A program made the position numbers and the translations under genes. Positions 36,603 to 46,034 of a stretch of 64,000 nt of DNA are shown in pieces. Positions within the stretch are counted from its first letter, which is position 1; the number at the start of each line of letters is the position of its first letter. The notes beneath the pieces were generated by a model that did not search any database, was not told where the DNA came from, and saw only the letters and a list, made by a program, of their open reading frames with translations. The DNA is taken from assembly GCA_964439935.1 (NCBI GenBank), contig CAYTPW010000003.1, forward strand, positions 124,001-188,000, in the 5' to 3' direction. This DNA comes from JABMQW01 sp964439935. GTDB lineage: Bacteria; Fidelibacterota; Marinisomatia; Marinisomatales; TCS56.

Positions 36603-37481
36603 ATGCGCAAAATACTAAACATCACTTTTGTTTTAATCAGCTCGGGATTGCTTAATGGGCAGGGTCCAATATTTGACGAGTTTATTTTCTCGTTATGGCC
36701 GGAATATGATCATCCTGGAGTTCTAGTAATATTAAGTGGCAAAGTGAATGATGAACAATTACCTGCTAAAATTGAGTTTATGATACCGGTCGAGACTGAA
36801 AAAGTTTCGGCGGTCGGAGTATTGGATACGACCGGTGCCCTGACTGAGGTACCAATCGATGACCGCGGACAGGAAAAATGGGTGAGTCTGAACCTAGATC
36901 ATTCGAAATTCCATATTGAATTCTATTATAACACCTTTGCTACAGACCACTTAAGAAATGTGAATTATCAGCTTCGATTCAATGTTGATATTCCTGAATA
37001 CATTTTTGCGGTGCAACAACCGATTATGGCTGAGAAATTTTTACCTCCGGAATTAGAAATGGAATCATTTCAAGATCAGCATGGTATGACTTTTTATCGC
37101 AAATTAATGCCTTCGCTTCCAGCTGGAAACATTTATCAGGCATCATTCAGCTATGAAAACCATACCGGAGAAACGAGCCTGGATCAGCTGCGCAAAATGA
37201 TGGCTGAGACTGACCAGGGTACGGGAATTACCGAGCCGACTTCCCCAACTGCTACTGCCATGAAACGTCATCGGATGCCGTTATGGGAGCCGTTGGCAGT
37301 ATTGGCATTGATTGCAGTTATTATTGGATTTATATATTCGAGACAGCTGAAGACCGCTGCACCACTTCCGAAAACAGCTAATGGTTCTTCATTCTGTACT
37401 CATTGCGGTGAGAAAACCAGTCCAAACGATAAATTTTGCGCTAATTGCGGAAACAAACTGAATGAAACAGATTCTGCTTGA
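36603..37481 (+). CDS. Secreted/membrane protein with C-terminal zinc ribbon
   Basis: 292 residues. The N-terminal signal sequence (about 1-19) is followed by a beta-rich domain (25-185), a linker, one membrane helix (about 233-253) and a C-terminal double-CxxC zinc ribbon (FCTHCG...FCANCG). With a signal peptide and one later membrane helix, the beta domain should face the periplasm and the zinc ribbon the cytoplasm. ATG at 36603 is preferred because AAGGA lies 5 nt upstream; the ATG at 36597 overlaps that site. The 3' end overlaps lgt by 20 bp. The role is unknown. Confidence 0.75.
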   Translation: MRKILNITFVLISSGLLNGQGPIFDEFIFSLWPEYDHPGVLVILSGKVNDEQLPAKIEFMIPVETEKVSAVGVLDTTGALTEVPIDDRGQEKWVSLNLDHSKFHIEFYYNTFATDHLRNVNYQLRFNVDIPEYIFAVQQPIMAEKFLPPELEMESFQDQHGMTFYRKLMPSLPAGNIYQASFSYENHTGETSLDQLRKMMAETDQGTGITEPTSPTATAMKRHRMPLWEPLAVLALIAVIIGFIYSRQLKTAAPLPKTANGSSFCTHCGEKTSPNDKFCANCGNKLNETDSA

Positions 37482-38214
37482 GATCGGACCGATAAAAATC
37501 TATAGCTACGGTCTGGCGCTGGTAACAGCTTTCTACGTTGACTATTTTATTCTTCATCGGGAATTAAAGCGGCTGAAATATGATCCTCGTTTGGCAACTG
37601 ATATAATATTCTGGGGAGCTATAGGGGGTATTCTTGGCTCTAAAATCTATTATTTAATTGAAAATATTGCCGATGTAATCACGGACCCGATAGGGATTAT
37701 CTTTTCTGGTTATGGTCTGGTATTCTGGGGGGGATTGATCGGCGGTACTCTGGGAGTAACCTGGGTCCTGATCCGCAATAAACTGGACTGGTTGACTTTT
37801 GCCGATATAGTAGCTCCGCTACTGATCCTGGGTTATGCCATCGGACGCTGTGGATGCTTTATGAACGGTTGTTGCTATGGTGTAGAGACCAGTTTGCCAT
37901 GGGGATTACATTTTCCCCATATGCCGGCCGGTATTCATGTACATCCAACCCAAGTGTATGAATTGATAACCGGGTTGACAATATTCGCTATTTTGTGGAA
38001 ACTGCGATTAAAAGTGAAATATACCGGAAATCTATTCTTCATTTATTTTATCCTGGCTGGTATCGAACGTTTTCTGATTGAATTTATACGCATCAATCCC
38101 AAGCTTTTATTTGGACTGACGGGAGCGCAGATCATCGCATTATTATTAATTGGAACCGGGATATATTTCCTGGTACGACCGATCGGAAAGGAATACGGAA
38201 CACATTCGGTCTGA
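37462..38214 (+). CDS. lgt: Prolipoprotein diacylglyceryl transferase
   Basis: Transfers the diacylglyceryl group from phosphatidylglycerol to the lipobox Cys of prolipoproteins, the first lipoprotein maturation step. 250 residues with about seven membrane helices. The family signature GYAIGRCGCFMNGCCYG lies near residues 124-140, GLVFWGGLIGG near 79-89, and HPTQVYEL follows. It overlaps the zinc-ribbon gene by 20 bp. Many lipoproteins predicted in this window are expected clients. Confidence 0.96.
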   Translation: MKQILLEIGPIKIYSYGLALVTAFYVDYFILHRELKRLKYDPRLATDIIFWGAIGGILGSKIYYLIENIADVITDPIGIIFSGYGLVFWGGLIGGTLGVTWVLIRNKLDWLTFADIVAPLLILGYAIGRCGCFMNGCCYGVETSLPWGLHFPHMPAGIHVHPTQVYELITGLTIFAILWKLRLKVKYTGNLFFIYFILAGIERFLIEFIRINPKLLFGLTGAQIIALLLIGTGIYFLVRPIGKEYGTHSV

Positions 38215-38230
38215 TTTTATTAGTATTATT

Positions 38231-39088
38231 ATGCGCGATTGGCTGATATATATTATAATGGCAGTTGCTGTCCTTAACGGTCAAATTCAAACTTCAGTTT
38301 TGAATTATATTAGTTTAAAGCAATATTTTAACTCTGACCTTAATCCCAGATACATTGCTGTCGGTAGCGATGAGAAAATATTCTTACTGGACCCTGACAG
38401 TCGAACACTTGCTACCTTTAACAAAGATTACCAGGTGACCTATGCCGGAGGTTTCGGACATGAGTTGGATGCTTTTTTCGATCCGGTCGATCTGGTAGTA
38501 AATAATTTGGAAGTGATTGTATGCGACCAGTCGGATAACCGACTGCTGTACTTTGATCGACAGCTAAATTATACCGGTTCAATTGACCTTTCGCAATTCG
38601 GTGAGAATTATAAGTATCCCTTTAAAATGATGGTTGATCCCTGGGGTGCTGTATTGGTGTATTTTGAATCCAGTAATTTAATTGGTCGGATCGCTAATAC
38701 TGCTCAGCCTCCAGTGCCCCATATTGACCTGGAAAACCAGGCCGATCCAGTAAAATGTGTGACCGCAATGGCCATATCTGTCAAAGGTGAATTGGCTCTT
38801 TTATTACCCTGTCGCAGCCAACTTCGATTGTATAATCGTTTTGGTCGGCCGAGTGGTATAGTTCCAGTTACTTTAGATGAACCGGAATTGCTGGTAAATT
38901 ATTTGAATAATTGGATAGTAATAAATTCCGGTGGTGAATGGCAGATAATTCCTGGTATGTCGATGGGGAATCTGAAGAATTTGACTCAAATTGACCATCC
39001 GATCCTAGATGCAGCCGTTTTTAATGAGCAACTGTATTTATTGACGGCCAAAGACATTATTATCATCCGGTTTGAGATCAAGTCTTAA
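38231..39088 (+). CDS. Secreted NHL-like beta-propeller protein
   Basis: 285 residues with a signal peptide (AVLNGQ, cleavage about residue 18). Repeated strands of the NHL/six-bladed propeller type are visible (YIAVGSDEKIFLLDPDSR, then DLVVNNLEVIVCDQSDNR). The ATG at 38231 is chosen because the signal peptide starts there. The stop overlaps the start of the giant outer-membrane gene by 17 bp. It probably acts at the inner face of the outer membrane or in the periplasm, with the two following proteins. Confidence 0.72.
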   Translation: MRDWLIYIIMAVAVLNGQIQTSVLNYISLKQYFNSDLNPRYIAVGSDEKIFLLDPDSRTLATFNKDYQVTYAGGFGHELDAFFDPVDLVVNNLEVIVCDQSDNRLLYFDRQLNYTGSIDLSQFGENYKYPFKMMVDPWGAVLVYFESSNLIGRIANTAQPPVPHIDLENQADPVKCVTAMAISVKGELALLLPCRSQLRLYNRFGRPSGIVPVTLDEPELLVNYLNNWIVINSGGEWQIIPGMSMGNLKNLTQIDHPILDAAVFNEQLYLLTAKDIIIIRFEIKS

Positions 39089-42000
39089 ATCCATTCTGCT
39101 TCTGTTAGGCCTGGGTGTTGAATTGCTTTGGGCCGGATCATTTCAGATCATCCCAACCCGGGATACTGTCACAGTGGCAGCCAATGATTCTGTATTTATT
39201 CTAATTAATACACCGGTATTTGAAACAACAGTTCAATTATTCCGCAACGGTCGGTGGATTGAGGATTATTCCATAGATCCTTTAGTTGGCCGGATTGTTT
39301 TGCACACTACCGAACCGGATTCCAGCCAGCATATTTGTACTTATTCCTATCTAAGTCCCGCTTTACCACTCACTGTTGGTCCCAGATATCTGACATTACC
39401 CCTGTTGACGGAATTAACCAGGGAGCCGGATGTCATATCGATCCTGCCTCAACAGCCGATGGCAGCTGCTAGCCGCGATGAATTGTATACTGCCGGTAGC
39501 ATCTATCGGAGCGTAGAATTATCACCATTTGGTGGGACCGATTTTAGTGGTGGTCTTCGGCTACAGTTGCAGGGCCGCCTAACCGATGATATTCAAGTTA
39601 GTGGTGTGCTGGCTGATCAGAGTCTACCAATTCAACCGGAAGGAAACACCCAGACACTGGAAGAAATCGATCAGGTATACCTGACGGTCAAGCACCCAAC
39701 CTGGAACGTAACGGCAGGTGATATAAATTTTACTTTGAACAGTGGGAAATTCCTGAAGATTGATCGGAAATTGGTTGGTTTAAAAGGTGCTTTAGCTCAA
39801 CCAGGATCCCATGGTGAAGCGGTGTATTCCGCTTCAAAAGGGAATTATCGCTCTATGACTTTTAAAGGTACCGAAGGGTCCCAGGGTCCCTATTTGCTGG
39901 CTTCCGAAACAGGCAGCCGGGATATAATTGTCATTGCTGGCTCTGAGCGCGTGTACGTTGATGGAAATAGATTAATCCGCGGTGAGAATAACGATTATAT
40001 AATCGATTATTCGACTGGTGAAATTTACTTTACCGCCCAGCGCCTGATACACAGTGACAGTGATATTTTGGTGGAATTTCAGTATTCGGATTTCAGGTAT
40101 AATCGCAATTTGGTCGGGGCCAGCTGGAAGATGCAACCCATCGAACGTGGTGAGGTGACCATAGCTTATCTAAATGAGTATGATAATATCTCTGCTGGAA
40201 GTTTAAATCTATCCACTGCTGTGCAGGACAGTATGGCCCAGGCGGGAGACCGGGATGTATGTATTTCGGGAGCTGTGGTTGATTCTGCCGGTGATTATTA
40301 TGTTAACAATGGTTTCTATATTTACTGGACTATTGATCCTCCCGACAGCGCGGTTCAGCGGTACAGTGTAACCTTTCAGAATGATGTCGCAAATGGCGCC
40401 TATATTCGCAAAGTAACTGATACAGGACAGTTATATTATTCCTATGTTCCAGAAAATGAACGTCAGTTATACCAGGACTTATACAGCCCTATTCAATTGC
40501 TGGATCGCCCTGAAAAGCAACAGGTTATACAATTGTCGGCTACCTATCGTTCATCAGAGAAATTCGTCATCGATACAGAGATCAGTATGTCGGACTATGA
40601 TATCAATCGTCTCTCCAACAGGAACGATGATGACAACTTAGGCTGGGCTTACAATATTAAGTTGGCCGGAGCTGAATTGATTTTACTTCCTGGCTGGAAT
40701 TTTAATTATCATTTAGTCAACTGGGGCAGAGGGAAACAATACAAAGCTTTGCAGCGTGAACGAACCGCTCGATTTGACCGGGACTGGAATATAAATTCCG
40801 ATCAGATCGGTAAAGAAAATATGCTGACAGCAGGTTTTGGTTTTAAGCGCAACACAACGTTTGATTTGAATATGGATTGGTCGCATTATCAGGTGCAGGA
40901 CCGGTACAAAAATCGATTTCTGGCAACGACCGCTGGTTCAACTGACTGGATACCGTTGTATTCGGGTCGGATAAGTAGGATGGAATCACCAGGCGAATTT
41001 CTGGTTCAATCGACTGCTAAAATTCAAGTATTGCCTGGCTGGATTCATCCATACTACGAATACAACGGGGAACTCAACCGATCGGTCACCTCATTTGAGC
41101 ACCATACCTCCGGTCTGGAACTGGCTGGAAAGACAGGCCGGGGTTCCCTGGGAATCGGTCAACGGATCGATAGGGCCGAGATCGATACTTCCAATTCCGG
41201 TTTGGAACGGATCAGCCGGGGCTATTTTGGTTCGATGGATTTGGATGGTCGCTCCGGATCAGGTTGGAATTACCGTTTGATTTTTCGAAAGCGAATCAAA
41301 ACGGAATTTACTGAAGACAGGGAATTTGATTTCGAACTATTACAAACCAATCTTTCCTTTAATAACCGAATGCAACCTTTGCGGTGGGATATGAAGGTGA
41401 AATTAGAAGAAACATATACCGAAAGTCGGTCAACGGTTTATGATTCTGTGGGCATTGGATTGGGTAATTATCGCTATGATCGACAGTTCAATGAATATAT
41501 AGCTGATCCTAACGGTGGATTTATTGCCTACCAGGTGCTGATCGGCGATCGCCATCCGACCACGCGATTCGATGGAATCCAGCGTGCTCAAATAGATTTT
41601 AGTAAGACTAGAATGAAGCAGCTGAAAGGGGTAACAGTCCGATTGGAAATGCGTTCAGAATATCGTGGTAGCCGTTTCAATACGATCCGGTTCCTGAAAC
41701 CGAACCTGAACGATTTGGGTATTACCCGTGCTCAGTGGAATCTGTACGGCGAATTCGATTATCGACCATTTCGCATCGGACGCAGATTTCGAGCCTGGAA
41801 CAGAAGCATCCGAGATTTAAATGGCCTGGATCCCCGTGGGGGTGATTTACGACGCGACCAGGAAATCGGTTTGGAAGTCAATGAAACTTTAATGGATGGT
41901 TTTTTGGGAATCTTCAAATGGCATTTAAAAGAACTGACGGTCAATTCAGCTTTCGTGAATCAGCGTAATCGTGTTGTATCAGGTGACTGGCTGGAAGGTG

Positions 42001-42374
42001 GCCTCAAATGGCATCCGAATCAGGACTGGCAATGTGAAAGCACAATCCAGTTGGGTCACAGCAGCGTTGATCATCATGAACAGAATTATCGAGCCAATGC
42101 CTACGGTATCAAGCTGGATGTTTTAAGATTTATCGGTCCCCGGGGTCGTCTACAGTCACGCCTGGAATGGTTCCAGGTTGGTACAGGTGGGTTAACAGCT
42201 TTACCACCGGAAGCTTTAAACGGACTGGCAGTTGGACGGTCCACGAAACTCAATTTGACCGGACAGTTTTTACTTGGTGGAAATCTATCGATTAATATCA
42301 GCGGGAATTATATTGCTGATAACCGTTATAATAACCTGTTCACATTTACCGGAGAGGTTCGTGCTTTTTTCTAG
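39072..42374 (+). CDS. Giant outer-membrane protein of FCB type (PIQPEGNTQ family)
   Basis: 1100 residues starting at a TTG inside the preceding gene, immediately followed by a signal peptide (ends near WAGS, residue 22). An N-terminal beta domain (about 25-115) precedes a barrel-like region. Distinctive motifs are GSIYRSVELSPFGG (142-155), LPIQPEGNTQTLEEIDQVYL (185-204) and a VYVDGNRLIRGENNDYIIDY stretch near 290-310. I recall these from a large, uncharacterised outer-membrane family of Bacteroidota and Ignavibacteria with some similarity to SprA, although SprA is about twice this size. The C-terminal 600 residues alternate as in amphipathic barrel strands. It overlaps the next gene by 14 bp, hence translational coupling. 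Confidence 0.8.
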   Translation: MRSSLKSILLLLGLGVELLWAGSFQIIPTRDTVTVAANDSVFILINTPVFETTVQLFRNGRWIEDYSIDPLVGRIVLHTTEPDSSQHICTYSYLSPALPLTVGPRYLTLPLLTELTREPDVISILPQQPMAAASRDELYTAGSIYRSVELSPFGGTDFSGGLRLQLQGRLTDDIQVSGVLADQSLPIQPEGNTQTLEEIDQVYLTVKHPTWNVTAGDINFTLNSGKFLKIDRKLVGLKGALAQPGSHGEAVYSASKGNYRSMTFKGTEGSQGPYLLASETGSRDIIVIAGSERVYVDGNRLIRGENNDYIIDYSTGEIYFTAQRLIHSDSDILVEFQYSDFRYNRNLVGASWKMQPIERGEVTIAYLNEYDNISAGSLNLSTAVQDSMAQAGDRDVCISGAVVDSAGDYYVNNGFYIYWTIDPPDSAVQRYSVTFQNDVANGAYIRKVTDTGQLYYSYVPENERQLYQDLYSPIQLLDRPEKQQVIQLSATYRSSEKFVIDTEISMSDYDINRLSNRNDDDNLGWAYNIKLAGAELILLPGWNFNYHLVNWGRGKQYKALQRERTARFDRDWNINSDQIGKENMLTAGFGFKRNTTFDLNMDWSHYQVQDRYKNRFLATTAGSTDWIPLYSGRISRMESPGEFLVQSTAKIQVLPGWIHPYYEYNGELNRSVTSFEHHTSGLELAGKTGRGSLGIGQRIDRAEIDTSNSGLERISRGYFGSMDLDGRSGSGWNYRLIFRKRIKTEFTEDREFDFELLQTNLSFNNRMQPLRWDMKVKLEETYTESRSTVYDSVGIGLGNYRYDRQFNEYIADPNGGFIAYQVLIGDRHPTTRFDGIQRAQIDFSKTRMKQLKGVTVRLEMRSEYRGSRFNTIRFLKPNLNDLGITRAQWNLYGEFDYRPFRIGRRFRAWNRSIRDLNGLDPRGGDLRRDQEIGLEVNETLMDGFLGIFKWHLKELTVNSAFVNQRNRVVSGDWLEGGLKWHPNQDWQCESTIQLGHSSVDHHEQNYRANAYGIKLDVLRFIGPRGRLQSRLEWFQVGTGGLTALPPEALNGLAVGRSTKLNLTGQFLLGGNLSINISGNYIADNRYNNLFTFTGEVRAFF

Positions 42375-43731
42375 ATTACTGATTGTTTTCGCCAGCTTAA
42401 GTATACTGATCGGACAATCAATTCAGATCGATGTTCGTGATGGTACTGAAAGCTTTGTCGCCGGTGACTCGCTGTCAGTTACGAGGCAACTTGATTCACT
42501 GCTGAACCGTTATGATGATCCGAGTATCCAATACCGACTGGAACACCTTGACCAGCATAAAAATCTGGGAGCGGTCTATTCAGTTGTTAAGAGTCGGATC
42601 CAAATTGATTCGCTAGTTTTCTCTGAACGGAATTATTTCACACCCGGCATACAGCAACGGTTGTTCAGTCGGTTGGTGGGTACCCGACCATGGAGCGAGA
42701 CGCAGCGGACAATGCGCAATATCATCAACACCTATTCATTCTTAAACCAAAATACTCAATATTCATTAGGTCGCTTTGGTGGCGACCAACTGGCGGCAGT
42801 AGTATCAGCGGCACCTGATTTTGCCAGCCATTTCAGCGGTATTATTGGATTATCAAACGACGATCGCATGGGGTGGCAGGCAACCGGACAACTGGATTTG
42901 CATTTGGAGAATGCTTGGAAGACAGCCGGAACAGTTGATATAAACTGGCGGCGAAAAGATAACCTGTCCCAGAATATTAATTTAGCGTTTGAGGAACCAT
43001 ATTTGCTGGCTCTTCCGATTGGGATTAGCGCGGCCTTTCGCCAAAACCTAGATCAGGGTTTGTATGCCCAGCGTGAGACTAGTGCTGGTATTATCGTACC
43101 CATGGCCGTGCAAGGACGCTGGCAGATCGGGATGGATCAATTTAAAGTGATCCCGACCGCTAAAGGTGATTCGACTGGGATCCTGCCCCGAAAAGGCCGA
43201 TTACTGTACCTGAACGGAGCTGGTGATCGTAGGGATGATCGCTGGCGGCCGCGTTCGGGAATTGTCTGGACTCTGTACCTGGCTTTCGGAGAAAACCGTA
43301 CAGCCGGATCCACGGACCGGCTTGGTCGTTACCGGGTGGAAATCGATGCTTACGGGCGATTAACGCAATCCTGGTTATTTCATCCGACACTCTGGTTGAA
43401 AGGTTCGGTGAACCGCGGTTTAGAGCATGTTGCCGAGCAGGTTCGCTATGGCGGCGCCGCGGTCTTGCGTGGTTATCAGGAAGATTTTTTCACCAGTGAT
43501 TGGGTGTTAATTCCCCAGCTCGAAATGGTTTATCTGGCGGGGAATAATTTACGTCTTTTTTCATTTTTGGATATTGCACTGCAGGATGCCTACGATCAGG
43601 TTCCAATCGGGTATGGAATCGGCTTGGTTCAACGTACACCAGGCAGCTTGATCGAAGTCAGCTACGGATTGGCACGTGGGGACCGGTTAGCTTTAGGAAA
43701 ACTGCATTTTAGCGTCGTAACTGAATTGTGA
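42361..43731 (+). CDS. Omp85/BamA-like outer-membrane barrel protein
   Basis: 456 residues from a GTG at 42361 with a strong GGAGAGG upstream; the longer upstream frame from 42274 lies inside the preceding gene and is less likely. The signal peptide ends near ILIGQS. An N-terminal region (about 25-115) may hold one POTRA-like domain, followed by a 16-strand-like barrel with the Omp85 hallmark G-G-A-A-V-L-R-G-Y near residue 370. The length is short for BamA, closer to TamA/ShlB-like or surface-antigen D15 proteins. It is coupled to the giant outer-membrane gene and may insert or partner it. Confidence 0.72.
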   Translation: MLFSRLLIVFASLSILIGQSIQIDVRDGTESFVAGDSLSVTRQLDSLLNRYDDPSIQYRLEHLDQHKNLGAVYSVVKSRIQIDSLVFSERNYFTPGIQQRLFSRLVGTRPWSETQRTMRNIINTYSFLNQNTQYSLGRFGGDQLAAVVSAAPDFASHFSGIIGLSNDDRMGWQATGQLDLHLENAWKTAGTVDINWRRKDNLSQNINLAFEEPYLLALPIGISAAFRQNLDQGLYAQRETSAGIIVPMAVQGRWQIGMDQFKVIPTAKGDSTGILPRKGRLLYLNGAGDRRDDRWRPRSGIVWTLYLAFGENRTAGSTDRLGRYRVEIDAYGRLTQSWLFHPTLWLKGSVNRGLEHVAEQVRYGGAAVLRGYQEDFFTSDWVLIPQLEMVYLAGNNLRLFSFLDIALQDAYDQVPIGYGIGLVQRTPGSLIEVSYGLARGDRLALGKLHFSVVTEL

Positions 43732-43848
43732 AGAAAATGATTCGGAATAATTATCTAATTCTATTGTATGACATAAACAATATAAGGCGCAAATTAGTTA
43801 AATGATTGCTTTAGCAACTGAATGTTTTATATTGGACTGGAGTTTTAA

Positions 43849-45957
43849 GTGAAAGAAAATAATTCAATTAATTCTAGAATACTTAAAGTATTAAAAACAC
43901 GACCCGGTCGTGCTTTCAGGCAACGCGAGTTGGCTGATCGATTGAAAATTCCGCAATCTAATATGGATGCGTTGAAAGCTGCTTTACGCAAATTGATGGC
44001 CGATGAAGCGGTAGTCAGGATCAAACACGGACTTTATCGGTTACCTGATCGTACACAGTATATTGAGGGTAAATTGCTTGTTAACCAAAAAGGATTTGGC
44101 TTTGTCCTCACAGATAATGACCAGCCGGATATTTTCATCGGCCGACGTCAAATGAGTAATGCGGTAAATGGTGATATTGTCAAAGTTAGCATACAGGGGG
44201 GTGATTTTAAGTCACCGCGTGGAACAGTGAAACGGGTGTTAAGTCGTGGAACAGATTGTTTTGTGGGCACTGTTTATCGCGCCGAACGCAGTTACTGGCT
44301 GGCAGTCCAACCCCTCACACCCCAGCGTGGCATTAGGATTATTAGCACTCAATCGATTGACTTTGAAGCCGGTCAGTCAGTCGTTGCCACGGTTAAGGAT
44401 TGGGGTGGTTCTGGCAGTCCAATAATTGTGGCAGTGTCCAAGATAATTGGCAGTGCAGGCGATCCAAATATTGATATGAATATCGTTTTAAACCGTTACG
44501 GATATGATACAACCTTCCCTTCAACTGTGCTGGCAGAGGCGAGATTAATAACGGAGGAAATGGTTGCGACTGAAGCAGAAGACAGAATTGATTATCGAGC
44601 AGTAAAAACGTTTACCATCGATCCCGCTTCAGCCCGCGATTTTGATGATGCTCTTTCAATTGAGTCGCTTGAATCAGGGTATCGTCTGGGAGTGCACATC
44701 GCCGATGTGAGTCATTTTGTGAAGGTGGGATCAGCGCTGGACCGGGAAGCCTTAACTCGGGGAACATCGGTCTATTTTACCGAGGGAGTTGTCCATATGT
44801 TGCCACCTTCACTGTCAGCGAATTTGTGCTCCCTAAAACCAGGGTGTGATCGGTTGGCACTATCTGCATTGATAGAGATGGATGATAGTTTTAATATCAT
44901 CGGATTCAAGGTGGCACCAACCATCATCAACAGCAATTACCGCTTTACATATAATCAGGTTCAGGATATCCTGGATGGGCGTGCTAACCACACTGCTCAG
45001 GACGAGTTGAAGAATTTGCTGATTATTAGTCGTCGGCTGATTGAATTGCGCACCAGACAGGGCAGCATCGATTTTGACATTCCGGAACCGATATTCATTC
45101 TGTCACCGGAGGGTATCCCCCATACTATTACGTCCAGTGAACGCCTGGACAGTCACCGGATTGTGGAGGAATGCATGCTATTGGCAAATCGCCTGGTAGC
45201 TGAAGAGGTACCAGGGATTGAGCCTAAGAAACCGCCTTTTATTTACCGGGTACATGATAAACCAGACCAGATAGCTATCCAGAATCTATTGGGATTGTTA
45301 CGATTGCTAAAAATATATAACCAGTCTGGTTCTGGCAATCTGTCATCGACTGATTTGCGGGATATCCTGGCCAGCGTGGCCAATTCACCTTATAAGAATC
45401 TTGTAGAAAACATAACTCTGCGTACTATGACCAAAGCTATCTACTCGTCAGTTAATCGGGGCCATTTCGGCTTGGCGTTTAAACATTACACCCATTTTAC
45501 CAGTCCAATTCGCCGCTACCCCGATTTGTTGGTGCACCGACTGATTAAGCAATATCTGGGTTTTGGTGACTCATATACAGAAGATAATTTGGATGCGAGT
45601 ATTAAATCTGTCGCGAATCAGTCTACCGAAGCAGAGCTTACTGCACTGCAGGCGGAACGCGAGTACATCAGAATTAAACAATTACGCTGGTTGAAACAGC
45701 ATCTGGGTGAGACATTCAGTGGAATGATATCAGGTGTGATTCAATTCGGATTTTTCGTTGAACTGGCTGATACACTGGTGGAAGGCTTGGTGCATATTGA
45801 TACCTTAACTGGTGATGATTTCAATTATGATCCAGATCATTATCGTCTATACAGTCATCAATTAGACCAGGTCTATCAACTGGGCGATCCGGTAAATATT
45901 GTCGTTCAGGATGTATTGCTTGATAAGCAACGGGCAAATTTCCTCTTAACGGATTAA
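43849..45957 (+). CDS. rnr: Ribonuclease R
   Basis: 3'-5' processive exoribonuclease able to degrade structured RNA. 702 residues from a GTG start with GGAG upstream. The order is an N-terminal winged helix (about 5-65), cold-shock OB domains (70-230) and the RNB catalytic domain (about 255-580). The catalytic acidic residues lie in DPASARDFDDAL, with HIADVSHFV next; an S1 domain follows (about 620-700). The long basic C-terminal tail of E. coli RNase R is absent, as in many shorter homologues. Confidence 0.95.
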   Translation: MKENNSINSRILKVLKTRPGRAFRQRELADRLKIPQSNMDALKAALRKLMADEAVVRIKHGLYRLPDRTQYIEGKLLVNQKGFGFVLTDNDQPDIFIGRRQMSNAVNGDIVKVSIQGGDFKSPRGTVKRVLSRGTDCFVGTVYRAERSYWLAVQPLTPQRGIRIISTQSIDFEAGQSVVATVKDWGGSGSPIIVAVSKIIGSAGDPNIDMNIVLNRYGYDTTFPSTVLAEARLITEEMVATEAEDRIDYRAVKTFTIDPASARDFDDALSIESLESGYRLGVHIADVSHFVKVGSALDREALTRGTSVYFTEGVVHMLPPSLSANLCSLKPGCDRLALSALIEMDDSFNIIGFKVAPTIINSNYRFTYNQVQDILDGRANHTAQDELKNLLIISRRLIELRTRQGSIDFDIPEPIFILSPEGIPHTITSSERLDSHRIVEECMLLANRLVAEEVPGIEPKKPPFIYRVHDKPDQIAIQNLLGLLRLLKIYNQSGSGNLSSTDLRDILASVANSPYKNLVENITLRTMTKAIYSSVNRGHFGLAFKHYTHFTSPIRRYPDLLVHRLIKQYLGFGDSYTEDNLDASIKSVANQSTEAELTALQAEREYIRIKQLRWLKQHLGETFSGMISGVIQFGFFVELADTLVEGLVHIDTLTGDDFNYDPDHYRLYSHQLDQVYQLGDPVNIVVQDVLLDKQRANFLLTD

Positions 45958-46034
45958 AACCTGTTTACCACTTTTGGTTATGATTATTATTTATCTACCT
46001 TGAAATTATGCTATTGCATTCAAAAGGATTTTCA

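Noticed and set aside
42274..42360. N-terminal extension of the Omp85-like protein to 42274
   Set aside because: It would lie inside the giant outer-membrane gene and would put the signal peptide internally; the GTG at 42361 has a strong ribosome-binding site.
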